Assembly (NCBI RefSeq): GCF_000684975.1
Contig: NZ_BAXZ01000009.1
Location: 186,001 to 250,000, forward strand
Reading direction: 5' to 3'
DNA: 64,000 nucleotides
DNA from: Paraburkholderia acidipaludis NBRC 101816
GTDB lineage: Bacteria > Pseudomonadota > Gammaproteobacteria > Burkholderiales > Burkholderiaceae
Of the stretch, positions 8,352 to 16,549 are shown piece by piece; within the stretch, counting starts at the first letter, position 1; each line of letters opens with the position of its first letter. A program made the position numbers and the translations under genes. The notes beneath the pieces were generated by a model. That model was not told the DNA's origin, did no database searches, and saw only the letters and a program-made list of their open reading frames with translations.

Positions 8352-9131
8352 ATGCAGAAGAAGATCCGGGCAGAGGGCACGGCGGCCGCCCGAACGAGCA
8401 GCACAGGGAATGAACCAGGGGGCGAACCGGCGCCGGCGCGGCGCTACCATCACGGCTCGCTGCCCGACGCGCTGTTGCGCGCGGCGGAAACCGTGCTGCG
8501 GCGCGACGGTCTGCGCGGTCTCACGCTGCGGGCAATCGCCCGCGAAGCAGGGGTGTCGCACACGGCCCCGCAGCACCATTTCGGCGATACGACGGGCGTG
8601 TTGAGCGAGCTGGCCGCGACCGGGCACCGCCGCCTGGCTGCGTCCATGATCGAGCGCGCCCGGGGCGTGGAGGAGGACGAAGCGCGCAGCCGGGCAACCG
8701 CGCGCGGCTATGTCGACTTTGCCGTGAACCACCCCGATCTGTTTCGCCTGATGGCGCGCAACGAATTGCTGGATGCCGAACGGCCGTCGCTCGTGGAGGC
8801 GCGGCGCCTGTCCGCTCGCGAGCTGGCCGGCGTAGCCGGCTCGCCGCCTTCATCGCCCGCGCCCGACGCTTTTGCCGAATTGAGCGGCCCGCAAGCGGTG
8901 GCAATGACCGCGCTATGGGCCTACGTGCACGGGCTCGCCTCGCTGCTCATCGACCACCGTCTCACGCGGATCGCAGCCGCCACCGATACGTTTCGGGATC
9001 CGCAAGAACTCGTCGATGCCGTGATCGAGCAGATGGGGATCGTGCGGCGCAGCGTGGCGGCCTCGCCGCCGAAGGCCGACTCGACCGGCCGGCAGGCGAC
9101 AGAGGAGCAGGCAGCATGCAAGAACGCGTAA
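8352..9131 (+). CDS. TetR/AcrR family transcriptional regulator
   Basis: A 259-residue repressor. The N-terminal DNA-binding domain follows a basic 30-residue lead: YHHGSLPDALLRAAETVLRR, then the HTH LTLRAIAREAGVSHTAPQHHF. The C-terminal ligand domain (YVDFAVNHPDLFRLM and later AVAMTALWAYVHGLASLLI) matches the TetR_C group with the WHG-type domain. A TTG 12 bases upstream could also start the frame; I prefer the ATG at 8352. It overlaps the following VOC gene by 16 bp, so the two are co-transcribed. It probably controls itself, the VOC gene and perhaps the divergent carotenoid oxygenase. Confidence 0.9.
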   Translation: MQKKIRAEGTAAARTSSTGNEPGGEPAPARRYHHGSLPDALLRAAETVLRRDGLRGLTLRAIAREAGVSHTAPQHHFGDTTGVLSELAATGHRRLAASMIERARGVEEDEARSRATARGYVDFAVNHPDLFRLMARNELLDAERPSLVEARRLSARELAGVAGSPPSSPAPDAFAELSGPQAVAMTALWAYVHGLASLLIDHRLTRIAAATDTFRDPQELVDAVIEQMGIVRRSVAASPPKADSTGRQATEEQAACKNA

Positions 9132-9493
9132 CGCAAATCGAGTCGCTGAGCGCCGTGACGCTGACCGTCAGCGAAATCGGGCGTTCGGTGCGCTTTTACG
9201 AGTCGCTCGGCTTCCTGCAGCGTTCGGGTCCCGCGGTGCCGGGATTTGCTTCGTTCGTGCTGGGCGAGGTCTCGCCGGGCTATCTGAACCTGCTCGAAGG
9301 CCCGCATGGTCCCATTGCGGGTTGGGGGCGCGTGATTCTTTACGTCCGCGACGTGGACGCGTTTTACCGCGAGGCGCTCGCGGCCGGCCACACGCCCGAA
9401 TTTGCGCCGCGGGACGCGCCGTGGGGCGAGCGTTATTTCCATCTGCTCGACTCCGACGGCCACGAACTGAGCTTTGCGAAGCCGCTCGGATGA
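9116..9493 (+). CDS. VOC (glyoxalase/bleomycin resistance) superfamily protein
   Basis: A 125-residue single-module VOC protein. The beta-alpha-beta-beta-beta signature is visible at LSAVTLTVSEIGRSVRFYES in the first half and GWGRVILYVRDVDAFYREAL then FHLLDSDGHELSFAKPL in the second. The fold serves metal-dependent isomerases, dioxygenases and resistance proteins; no specific function can be read. The ATG at 9116 overlaps the end of the TetR gene, so it belongs to the same transcript. Confidence 0.85.
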   Translation: MQERVTQIESLSAVTLTVSEIGRSVRFYESLGFLQRSGPAVPGFASFVLGEVSPGYLNLLEGPHGPIAGWGRVILYVRDVDAFYREALAAGHTPEFAPRDAPWGERYFHLLDSDGHELSFAKPLG

Positions 9494-9640
9494 GCCTGGC
9501 GCATGCGGGCGCGAAGGCGCTTGCGCGCACCCTATCCATGCGTTTGAAATACGAATGACACCCGTAGCGCCGATAGTGCTGCGATACCGTCGCTGCACGA
9601 GCGATGTGGATAGCCATTTGACCGACACAGGAGAGTCGCC

Positions 9641-10573
9641 ATGAACGAAACCGACCGCGAACTGGACGCCGAGCAGGACGCCGAGCAGGACCGCCGCCGC
9701 CGGCTCGACGAGGAGCTGATCGACGCCTACGACGAAGAGCTCGAAATGGAGGTCGACGACCATCTCCACCACACGGGCCTGCATATCGGCGACGACGCGC
9801 GCGAGCTGCGCCGTGTCTATTTCCGCGAGCTGATCCGTCTGCAGGGCGAACTCGTGAAGCTGCAGGACTGGATCGTGAGCACGGGCCACCGCATGGTGGT
9901 GATCTTCGAAGGCCGCGACGCGGCGGGCAAGGGCGGCGTCATCAAGCGCATCACGCAGCGCCTGAACCCGCGCATGTGCCGCGTGGCCGCGCTGCCCGCG
10001 CCGAGCAACCGCGAGCGCACGCAATGGTATTTCCAGCGCTACGTCCAGCATTTGCCGGCGGGCGGCGAGATGGTGCTGTTCGACCGCAGCTGGTACAACC
10101 GCGCGGGCGTGGAGCGCGTGATGAACTTCTGCACTGAGGACGAATACGAAGAGTTCTTCCGCTCCGTGCCCGAGTTCGAGAAGATGCTCGTGAGAAGCGG
10201 CATCCAGATCCTCAAATACTGGTTCTCCATTACGGACGACGAGCAGGAGATCCGCTTCCAGAGCCGCATCGACGATCCGCTCAAGCAGTGGAAGCTTTCC
10301 CCGATGGATCTCGAAAGCCGCCGCCGCTGGGAGATGTACACGCAGGCGAAGGAAGTCATGCTGCAGCGCTCGCATATTCCGGAGGCGCCGTGGTGGGTCG
10401 TGCAGGGCGTGGACAAGAAGCGCGCGCGCCTGAACTGCATCAGCCACCTGCTGAGCCAGGTGCCGTATCACGAGATCGAGCATCCGCAGGTGACGCTGCC
10501 CGCGCGCGAGCATCATCCGGACTATATCCGCCAGCCGGTGCCCGATAACATGATCGTGCCGGACGTGTATTGA
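9641..10573 (+). CDS. ppk2: Polyphosphate kinase 2 (PPK2 family)
   Basis: A 310-residue cytoplasmic P-loop kinase of the PPK2 family, which transfers phosphate between polyphosphate and nucleotides. The Walker A loop GRDAAGKGG lies at about residues 91-99, and the lid region FDRSWYNRAGVE follows near residue 147. An acidic/basic N-terminal tail of about 45 residues precedes the catalytic domain. A GGAGA ribosome site precedes the ATG, and a strong terminator follows at 10612. It is convergent with a phosphate transporter, which fits a phosphate-metabolism neighbourhood. The nucleotide preference (ADP or GDP synthesis) cannot be decided from sequence. Confidence 0.93.
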   Translation: MNETDRELDAEQDAEQDRRRRLDEELIDAYDEELEMEVDDHLHHTGLHIGDDARELRRVYFRELIRLQGELVKLQDWIVSTGHRMVVIFEGRDAAGKGGVIKRITQRLNPRMCRVAALPAPSNRERTQWYFQRYVQHLPAGGEMVLFDRSWYNRAGVERVMNFCTEDEYEEFFRSVPEFEKMLVRSGIQILKYWFSITDDEQEIRFQSRIDDPLKQWKLSPMDLESRRRWEMYTQAKEVMLQRSHIPEAPWWVVQGVDKKRARLNCISHLLSQVPYHEIEHPQVTLPAREHHPDYIRQPVPDNMIVPDVY

Positions 10574-10611
10574 TCTCCGGCGCGACAGCGCTACGCGACG
10601 CCCCAAACGCA

Positions 10612-10645
10612 AACGCCGCGCTCCAACCGGAGCGCGGCGTTTTTT
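10612..10645 (+). terminator. Rho-independent terminator of ppk2
   Basis: A 13-bp perfect GC-rich stem (AACGCCGCGCTCC / GGAGCGCGGCGTT) with a 4-base AACC loop, followed by a run of T. It lies about 40 bp after the ppk2 stop and just before the end of the convergent phosphate transporter gene. Confidence 0.9.
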
Positions 10646-10665
10646 CGTTGCGGCGCAGCGCCTGC

Positions 10666-12252
10666 TCAGACGTGGCGGAACACCCAGTAAAGCCCTGCGG
10701 CGAGCGCGATCGAAGCGGGCAGCGTGAGCACCCATGCGAGGATCAGGCTGCGCACCGTGCTCCATTGCAGGCCCGAGCCGTTCGCCGCCATCGTGCCGGC
10801 CACGCCCGAGGCCAGCACGTGCGTGGTGGAGACGGGCAGGCCGTACACGTCGGCCATGCCGATCGTCGCCATCGCGACCACTTCCGCCGAGGCGCCCTGA
10901 CCGTAGGTGAGGTGCTGCTTGCCGATGCGCTCGCCCACCGTCACGACGATGCGCTTCCAGCCCACCATGGTGCCGAGTCCGAGCGCGATCGCCACCGCCA
11001 CCTTCACCCACGTCGGGATGAACTTGGTGGCGTGGTCGGTCGCGGTGCGGAAGTTGTCGATGGCCTTGGCGTCGACGGCGGAGAAGGCGGGCTGCTTGCT
11101 CTTCTCCATGAGGCGGATCGCTTCCGAAGCGAGGTACATGTTGTTGCGCACGTTATCGACGATCGACTGCGGCACGTTCGAGATCGAGCCGTAGCCGCCC
11201 ACCTGCTCGCCCACTTGCGTGGCGAGCGCGGCGAGCGCCGGGACCGTTGCCGGCGTGAGCTGGCGCGAGCTGATATAGCGCTCGACTTCGTCGCGAGGCT
11301 GGGCCGGCACGGCCACGCCGTTCGCGTACCTGTCGAGCGTGCGCGCGGCCTGCTGGGCGACGGCGAGGTAGGTCTGCGTCTGCTCCGGCGTGACGGCCTT
11401 GTTGAGCGCGTAGGCCGTGGGCACCGTGCCGATCAGGATCAGCATGATGAGGCCCATGCCCTTCTGGCCGTCGTTCGAGCCGTGCGCGAACGAAACGCCC
11501 GTGCAGGTGAGGATCAGCAGCGCTCGGATCCAGAACGGCGGCGGCTCGTTGCCCTTCGGCTCCGCATAGAGCTCGGGCACGCGCACCACGGCCTTGAGGA
11601 TGAGGAGCAGCAGGGCGGAAAGCAGGAAGCCGACCAGCGGCGAAAACAGCAGCGCCTTGCCCACGCCCATCGCCTGGCTCCAGTCCACGCCGCTCGTGCC
11701 GGACGCGCCGTGCATCATCTGGTTCATGAGGCCCACGCCGATGATCGAGCCCACGAGCGTATGCGAGCTGGACGACGGCAGGCCGAAGTACCAGGTGCCC
11801 AGATTCCAGATGATGGCGGCAATGAGGAGCGCGAACACCATCGCGAAGCCGGCGCTGCTGCCCACCTGGAGAATCAGTTCGACGGGGAGCAACTGCAGGA
11901 TGCCGAACGCGACGGCACCCGTGGAAGTCAGCACCCCCAGGAAATTCCAGCAGCCCGACCAGATCACGGCGAGATGCGGCTCGAGCGAGTGCGTGTAGAT
12001 GACGGTCGCGACCGCATTCGCGGTATCGTGGAAGCCGTTGACGAACTCGAAGCCGAGGGCGATCAGGAGCGCGAAGCCCAGCAGCACCCAGGGCAGCACG
12101 GAGCTTTGGTGGATGGGCGAGAGGTCGTCGGACAGATGCACGCCGACATAGCCTATGCCGAGGGCAATGACAGCGAAGAAGGCGAGCATGCTCGCATTGC
12201 GGCCGCGCGGCTGGGCTGCGCCCGGTTGCGGAGACAGGGAAATATCCGGCAT
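10666..12252 (-). CDS. pit: Low-affinity inorganic phosphate transporter (Pit family)
   Basis: A 528-residue polytopic inner-membrane transporter of the PitA/PHO4 family. The two inverted-repeat PHO4 signatures are present: GFEFVNGFHDTANAVATVIYT in the N-half and GVSFAHGSNDGQKGMGLIM in the C-half. The helix-containing segment GLPSSSSHTLVGSIIGVG is also typical, and a second copy GLPVSTTHVLASGVAGT occurs near the end. A soluble loop of about 140 residues separates the halves. Pit proteins import metal-phosphate with protons. An AAGGAG ribosome site supports the ATG. Confidence 0.95.
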   Translation of the reverse strand: MPDISLSPQPGAAQPRGRNASMLAFFAVIALGIGYVGVHLSDDLSPIHQSSVLPWVLLGFALLIALGFEFVNGFHDTANAVATVIYTHSLEPHLAVIWSGCWNFLGVLTSTGAVAFGILQLLPVELILQVGSSAGFAMVFALLIAAIIWNLGTWYFGLPSSSSHTLVGSIIGVGLMNQMMHGASGTSGVDWSQAMGVGKALLFSPLVGFLLSALLLLILKAVVRVPELYAEPKGNEPPPFWIRALLILTCTGVSFAHGSNDGQKGMGLIMLILIGTVPTAYALNKAVTPEQTQTYLAVAQQAARTLDRYANGVAVPAQPRDEVERYISSRQLTPATVPALAALATQVGEQVGGYGSISNVPQSIVDNVRNNMYLASEAIRLMEKSKQPAFSAVDAKAIDNFRTATDHATKFIPTWVKVAVAIALGLGTMVGWKRIVVTVGERIGKQHLTYGQGASAEVVAMATIGMADVYGLPVSTTHVLASGVAGTMAANGSGLQWSTVRSLILAWVLTLPASIALAAGLYWVFRHV

Positions 12253-12465
12253 GGCCAGCAGGCTCCTTGTGCGTAAAAAATCGGCAAATGCTACGTACCG
12301 ATCATCGCTTGCTGTCGTGTCTGGTTGATGACAGTTGTATGCAAGGTTCGCCGCAGGGTCGGGACCGAAAACATCAGACGTATACCTCTCGATGCGCCAG
12401 AGCGCATCAAGGCCCGGTTTCGCCCGGCGCGGGCCGGCGTTGCGTCACCAAGGAGGATCGCAACA

Positions 12466-14055
12466 GTGCCAAAGCGGGTTCTCGCGCTACGTCATCGCGC
12501 ACGCCGGTGGTGGCTCGCGCGCGGCAGGCAGGCGATGTGGCTGATCGGCAGGCATCCGCTTTTCGGCGGCATGTCGGGCACGCTCGTGGCGACGGTCATG
12601 GCGGGGGTGACGTTCGCGGCGATCGACAGCGGCCGTTCGGAGGAGCTGAACCATGCCGCGGAGAATTCGCGCAACATCGTGCGGATCGCCAGCAGCGATA
12701 TTGCGCGCAACGTCGAAATCTACGATCTCGCGCTTCAGGCCGTGGTGACGGGCGCGCAGGAGCCGCAAACCTGGGCGTTGCCCGAGGCGCTGCGCCAGCA
12801 GGTGCTGTTCAACCGGGCGACGGCGGCATCGTCGCTCGGCGGCGCCTACGTGATCGGCGCCGACGGCCGCGTGGCCGCTTCGCAGAACGGCGGCGCGGCG
12901 GCCGGCGTCCTGCTCTCCGACCGCGACTATTTCCTCGCCCAGGCGCGCAGCCCGAATATCGGCCTCTTCGTTTCGAAGCCGCTTTTCTCGCGTCTGCGCG
13001 GCGGCGTGCCGACGATCGCGCTGTCGCGGCGCATCAACGGGCGCGAAGGCCAGTTCGCCGGCGTGGCGCTGCTGGCCGTGCGGCTGGAGTATTTCCAGCA
13101 CCTGCTGGCGCGCATCGACGTGGGCCGCCACGGCGGCGTGTTCATCCTGATGCAGGACGGCACGATGCTCGCCAGCAAGCCGCCGGGGCTGCGTGCCGTG
13201 GGCGCGAGCTACGCCGACTCGCCGAACTACGCGATCATTTCGCGGCGGCCGTCGGGCACCTATACCGGGCGCTCGCTGGTGGACGGCAGGATGCACATCT
13301 ACACGTGGGAGCACATCGGCAATACGCCGCTGATCGTGGCCATTGCGCCGGCCGTCGACGACGTGCTCCTGCCGTGGCGCCGGCGCGCCTGGTTCGCCAT
13401 TGTCATGACGGTCCTGTTCGGCGGCGCCTGGGTAGTCGTTTCCTGGGTGCTGGCTTTCGCGCTGCGCGACAAGGCGATCGCGGAAGGCGAGTTGATGCGG
13501 CTCGCCGTGACCGACCCGCTCACGGGGCTCGCGAATCGCCGCGCGCTGGACAGCCGCCTCGCTTCGGAATGGCAGCGCGCGATGCGCGAGCACGAGCCGC
13601 TTTCGGTGCTGTTCTTCGACATCGACCACTTCAAGATTTTCAACGACACCTACGGCCATGCCGCCGGCGACGATGTGCTGACGCTCGTGGCCGAGCGCAT
13701 TGCGGCGGGCACGCGGCGCACGTCGGACATGGCTGCGCGTTATGGCGGCGAGGAGTTCACCGTGGTGCTGCCCGGCACGGCGCTCGAGAGCGCCGCGAAG
13801 ATCGCGGAGAAGATTCGCAGGCGCATCGAGTCGGCGAACCTCGCGCACAGCGGGTCGCACTACGGCCGCGTTACGGTGAGCGTGGGTTGCACGAGCTGCA
13901 ACCCGCCGCAAGGCGGCAGCGCCGCGCAACTGCTGGCTGCCGCCGACCGCCTGCTCTACGCGGCCAAGGAGGGCGGCCGCAATCAGGTGAAAGCGCAGTG
14001 GTGGGGCGGGGAGGGCGTCGAGCCGGCCAATACGGGCCCGCAGGCCGCGGCCTGA
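12466..14055 (+). CDS. Membrane diguanylate cyclase with periplasmic Cache sensor
   Basis: The protein has two membrane helices (about residues 34-53 and 305-330) enclosing a periplasmic dCache-like sensor of about 250 residues. A cytoplasmic GGDEF domain follows, starting VTDPLTGLANRRALDSRL. The active loop is GGEEF near residues 427-431, preceded by a complete RxxD inhibitory site (RTSD, five residues before GGEEF). It should therefore make cyclic di-GMP and be product-inhibited. I chose the GTG at 12466 because AGGAGGA lies 8 bases before it; the frame is open further up but has no ribosome site there. Confidence 0.9.
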   Translation: MPKRVLALRHRARRWWLARGRQAMWLIGRHPLFGGMSGTLVATVMAGVTFAAIDSGRSEELNHAAENSRNIVRIASSDIARNVEIYDLALQAVVTGAQEPQTWALPEALRQQVLFNRATAASSLGGAYVIGADGRVAASQNGGAAAGVLLSDRDYFLAQARSPNIGLFVSKPLFSRLRGGVPTIALSRRINGREGQFAGVALLAVRLEYFQHLLARIDVGRHGGVFILMQDGTMLASKPPGLRAVGASYADSPNYAIISRRPSGTYTGRSLVDGRMHIYTWEHIGNTPLIVAIAPAVDDVLLPWRRRAWFAIVMTVLFGGAWVVVSWVLAFALRDKAIAEGELMRLAVTDPLTGLANRRALDSRLASEWQRAMREHEPLSVLFFDIDHFKIFNDTYGHAAGDDVLTLVAERIAAGTRRTSDMAARYGGEEFTVVLPGTALESAAKIAEKIRRRIESANLAHSGSHYGRVTVSVGCTSCNPPQGGSAAQLLAAADRLLYAAKEGGRNQVKAQWWGGEGVEPANTGPQAAA

Positions 14056-14110
14056 TCACGCGCCGGGCGGCCTGCGGGGGAATGAGAGGCAAAGGCGGGT
14101 CGGACGCGGG

Positions 14111-14554
14111 TTAGCGCGCCGATTTCGACAGACGATGGCCGAGGCCGAGATTCGACACGATCTGCCAGGTGTAGACGCGCGAGTAGTGCACGCCGAACTG
14201 GCGGCCGATCAATTCGCGCACGCGGCTGTTGGTCCATGCGTCGCTCGGGAAACCGTGGTCGCGCGCGGAACCGTGCAGCGCGCCCGCGATCCAGACCAGC
14301 GCGGCCTGGTCGAGCACGGAAGGCCGGCCGCCCACGCTCATCTGTTTGAGCGCGGCGAGGCCGCCATCCTCGACGATCGTTTTGTAACGGCGCACGGTCT
14401 GGGCGGAAAGGTGCAGGGAATCAGCGACTACGTTGACGGTCGCGCCTTCGATAAGCATCTGGCCCGCGGCCATTCTTCTCGTGACGCTCGGCAAGTCCTC
14501 GGTTCGGGTAAGCATGTGATCACTCGTCGACGAAAGATTCCGGTCATGCGGCAT
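14111..14554 (-). CDS. Stand-alone helix-turn-helix protein (IS630-transposase-like N-domain)
   Basis: About 147 residues. The segment GQMLIEGATVNVVADSLHLSAQTVRRYKTIVEDGGLAALK is a helix-turn-helix like the N-terminal domain of IS630-type transposases. A second winged-helix-like part follows (VRELIGRQFGVHYSRVYTWQIVSNLGLG). There is no DDE catalytic domain after it; the gene ends with RLSKSAR. It could be a domesticated regulator or an isolated transposase N-terminus. Start choice is uncertain: ATG codons lie at 14554 and 14515, and the frame extends to 14617 through repeat sequence. Confidence 0.65.
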   Translation of the reverse strand: MPHDRNLSSTSDHMLTRTEDLPSVTRRMAAGQMLIEGATVNVVADSLHLSAQTVRRYKTIVEDGGLAALKQMSVGGRPSVLDQAALVWIAGALHGSARDHGFPSDAWTNSRVRELIGRQFGVHYSRVYTWQIVSNLGLGHRLSKSAR

Positions 14555-14571
14555 AGCGGATGTGCCGCTCC

Positions 14572-14691
14572 TGTCGATCCGGGTTAGCGCTTTAGCGCTT
14601 ATCCGGACCCCATGCACAGCTGTCGGCCCGAGTTAGCTTCAGTGCTGATTCGGGTTCCATGCAAGCTGTCAACCCCGGTTCCTGCATGTGG
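14572..14691. repeat. Degenerate tandem repeat upstream of the HTH gene
   Basis: Two units of about 46-49 bp plus a shortened third run TGTCGATCCGGGTTAGC...CCATGCACAGC (14572), TGTCGGCCCGAGTTAGC...CCATGCAAGC (14621) and TGTCAACCCCGGTTCCTGCATG (14667). The first unit contains two AGCGCT palindromes two bases apart. The array lies in the 5' region of the HTH gene. I cannot assign it to a named repeat family. Confidence 0.55.
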
Positions 14692-15003
14692 CTCTTGTCG
14701 CTTGCCACGGCCTTGCGTCGGCAACGGATCACGCCTGGCCTGTAGCGGACGGCGAAGTGTTGCGCCCCTGGTGGGGTGCGGGCGGTACGCGCTTGCGCTC
14801 CGCAGCGAATATTAATAAATGTTTTTGTTGGGAATGTGTATAGTCCCGCAAAAAATAGTCTGCTTGACTTGTGGATTATCGTGGACTATCGGCAAAATCA
14901 ATCGGACCGGATTGCGGAACAATGCGTACGAGCGTTTCGTATTCCGCTTTCGCGTTAGTCGATGATTTAAGTCTGACCTGATGCCGCCTCGCGCGGATGC
15001 AAG
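14692..15003. other. AT-rich intergenic region
   Basis: This stretch contains a strongly AT-rich patch (about 14805-14860, with AATATTAATAAATG) unlike the surrounding GC-rich DNA. It also holds a possible plus-strand -35 (TTGACT at 14864) with a weak -10 (TATCGG). No gene is supported. It probably carries the promoter of the minus-strand HTH gene. Confidence 0.4.
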
Positions 15004-15255
15004 TTAGCCGATGTCTTCGTCGACGCGATTGCGGTCGCGCACGAGGATAGACACGTACACCGCCGTCGAGACGATGATCACGGCCACACCCGCGATCACT
15101 TCGCGATGATTGAACTGGACGAGCCCGAACACGGCGATTGCTATGCCGGCGGCGGCGCCAAGCGTGCCCATGGCCGCCACGAAGATGCGTATCTTGCTCC
15201 ATAGCCGATGACGCCGTTCGGCGCCGGCACCTTCCTTGAGCTGATCGAATCTCAT
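15004..15255 (-). CDS. Small two-helix membrane protein, unknown function
   Basis: An 83-residue protein. A basic N-terminal stretch (LKEGAGAERRHRLWSKIR) is followed by two hydrophobic helices (IFVAAMGTLGAAAGIAIAVFGLV and VIAGVAVIIVSTAVYVSILV) and a charged tail DRNRVDEDIG. The topology suggests an inner-membrane protein with both ends in the cytoplasm. I do not recognise the family. Normal codon use and start support a real gene. Confidence 0.6.
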   Translation of the reverse strand: MRFDQLKEGAGAERRHRLWSKIRIFVAAMGTLGAAAGIAIAVFGLVQFNHREVIAGVAVIIVSTAVYVSILVRDRNRVDEDIG

Positions 15256-15405
15256 GGGCGGCTCTTCTATCAGGGTTGACGGACATCCGATGGATGCAGG
15301 ACGACCTGAATGCGCCGGAATCTTTGTGACAAACCGATTATAGCGAGCCCATTTTTGTGCGCCTTGAGGCGGTTCGCGCTTGCCGCCGAAAAGTTATTGC
15401 CCGGT

Positions 15406-15434
15406 TTGAGCGGCGTTTAAGTTTGCCTTAATTT
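15406..15434 (+). promoter_or_regulatory. Candidate promoter of an intergenic small RNA
   Basis: TTGAGC (15406-15411), a 17-base spacer and TAATTT (15429-15434) form a weak sigma-70-like promoter about 70 bp before an orphan plus-strand terminator. No plus-strand gene lies between. Confidence 0.35.
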
Positions 15435-15440
15435 TGGGTC

Positions 15441-15535
15441 GCCATGATGGAGCCGTCGGGTCGATTCGATAGTCGATTCGCGGTTGTTCTTCACGTCCCC
15501 TGTTGACCGCCGATTGTCTCGGCGGTCTTTTTTTT
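15441..15535 (+). ncRNA. Candidate small RNA ending in a strong terminator
   Basis: A perfect 9-bp stem (GACCGCCGA / TCGGCGGTC) with a 5-base loop and eight T residues ends at 15535 on the plus strand. The nearest plus-strand gene upstream ends at 14055, so the terminator needs another transcript. A weak promoter at 15406-15434 would give an RNA of about 95 nt. It also contains a 20-codon frame beginning ATGATGGAG (15443) that stops right before the hairpin, but no good ribosome site. The RNA could alternatively act as a partial antisense to the yigZ 3' end. Confidence 0.45.
15505..15535 (+). terminator. Orphan Rho-independent terminator
   Basis: GACCGCCGA-TTGTC-TCGGCGGTC followed by T8. It reads only in the plus direction; the opposite side of the stem has no U-run for the minus-strand yigZ gene. 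Confidence 0.85.
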
Positions 15536-15578
15536 GCGCGCGCTTTTTGTGTTTTGTGCTTTGTTCGCGCGCCGGTCT

Positions 15579-16172
15579 TCAACCGTGCGCGGGGAAGCCG
15601 GCGCGGCCCTGCGTGAGGTCGCGCAGCGTCTCCCGCGCGGCCTCCAGCTCGGTCGCGGGCAATTCGATCGTCAGGCGCACGGTCATCGTATAGGCGCTCT
15701 CCACGAGGGAGGCCCGTGCCTGTTCTAGCCAGTGGCGCACGCGTGTTTCGTCGGGATAGCCGACCTCGACGATCAGCCGCGCCTGCGCAATGCGCTCGAT
15801 GCGCGCGGCGCCCTGCAGCGCGGTTGCGATCGCATCGGTATAGGCGCGCACGAGGCCGCCCGCGCCCAGCTTCACGCCGCCGTAATAGCGCACGACGGCG
15901 GCCAGCACGCCGTCCAGGTCGTGATGGCGCAGCACTTCGAGGATGGGCCGGCCGGCGGTGCCGGAGGGCTCGCCGTCATCGGACATGCCGGACTGGCCGC
16001 CGGCGAGCAGTGCCCAGCAGACGTGCGTGGCCGCAGGGTGCGCTTCGCGCAGCAGGCGCAGTTCGACCATGGCGGCATCGCGGCCCGCAACCGGAATGGC
16101 GTGCGCGATGAAACGGCTCTTGCGGATCTCGAGTTCTGCGCTGAGGGGGGCGGCTAGCGTGAAGGTGGGCAA
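15579..16172 (-). CDS. yigZ: YigZ/IMPACT family protein
   Basis: A 197-residue protein of the UPF0029/IMPACT family. The conserved block runs KSRFIAHAIPV (about residues 19-29), then HVCWALL, SDDGEPSGTAGRPIL and YYGGVKLGAGGLVRAY. A C-terminal DUF1949-type domain follows. Its role is not settled; IMPACT-type proteins are linked to translation control. The only possible start giving the full domain is a TTG (16170-16172), because a stop lies just upstream in frame and no ATG or GTG is available. Confidence 0.9.
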   Translation of the reverse strand: MPTFTLAAPLSAELEIRKSRFIAHAIPVAGRDAAMVELRLLREAHPAATHVCWALLAGGQSGMSDDGEPSGTAGRPILEVLRHHDLDGVLAAVVRYYGGVKLGAGGLVRAYTDAIATALQGAARIERIAQARLIVEVGYPDETRVRHWLEQARASLVESAYTMTVRLTIELPATELEAARETLRDLTQGRAGFPAHG

Positions 16173-16482
16173 GACAGACGGTGCAGCAGGGGCGAAATCA
16201 CCATGTTAACCGATGTGCGCGGCCGCTTCCGACACGTCCGGCCCCAAATTTTGACGAAATTCGTAATGGATTCTTGCAGCTTGTGCTAATGACGCATCGG
16301 CGGCCAGGCCCGATAATGCTCGCCATGACGGGTCTAGCTCTGGCTGGAGCGAAACCGAACTCCTCATTCGGTGATCCGTCATTTCTCCGCTTCCCGCTCG
16401 TTGCCGCCGCGCTTGCGAGGCGCTGCAGCGAAGCCTTCCGGGCTTGCTCCCGGATTCCCCGCCGCTCTCGACTCCGGTGTCG
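16173..16482. other. Intergenic region upstream of yigZ
   Basis: About 310 bp between the yigZ start and the minus-strand terminator at 16483. It must contain the yigZ promoter, but I see no clear sigma-70 hexamers, and no gene with a credible ribosome site. Confidence 0.4.
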
Positions 16483-16519
16483 AAAAAAAACCCGGTCAGG
16501 ACGTTGTCCTGTGACCGGG
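16483..16519 (-). terminator. Rho-independent terminator, minus strand
   Basis: Nearly uninterrupted stem of about 12 bp (CCCGGTCACAGGAC / GTCCTGACCGGG with one bulge), followed by eight T on the minus strand. It would end the candidate small RNA and insulate yigZ from upstream transcription. Confidence 0.85.
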
Positions 16520-16549
16520 GCTCATAAGGCTCGCCTGTTCTCAAGAGGC
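16483..16549 (-). ncRNA. Candidate small RNA, minus strand
   Basis: On the minus strand, TTGCGG (16584-16579), a 17-base spacer and TAAGGT (16561-16556) resemble a promoter. About 65 bases later a strong terminator ends the transcript: CCCGGTC and AGGAC pair across a 3-base loop with GTCCT and GACCGGG, followed by eight U. A short GCCT/AGGC stem lies at the 5' end. The transcript would be about 66 nt and has no reading frame of note. The neighbouring His-rich gene ends 334 bp upstream, so the terminator is rather far for it. Confidence 0.5.

Noticed and set aside
8921..11011. A 696-codon open frame on the minus strand crossing the TetR, VOC and ppk2 region.
   Set aside because: It spans several real genes on the other strand and a terminator, and its composition is that of an antisense frame.
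14111..14554. The HTH gene as part of an insertion sequence.
   Set aside because: No DDE domain, terminal inverted repeats or target duplication were seen.
15394..15582. A 62-codon frame overlapping the yigZ stop on the minus strand.
   Set aside because: It starts with TTG, is dominated by Lys and Arg, and crosses the orphan terminator hairpin; no ribosome site.
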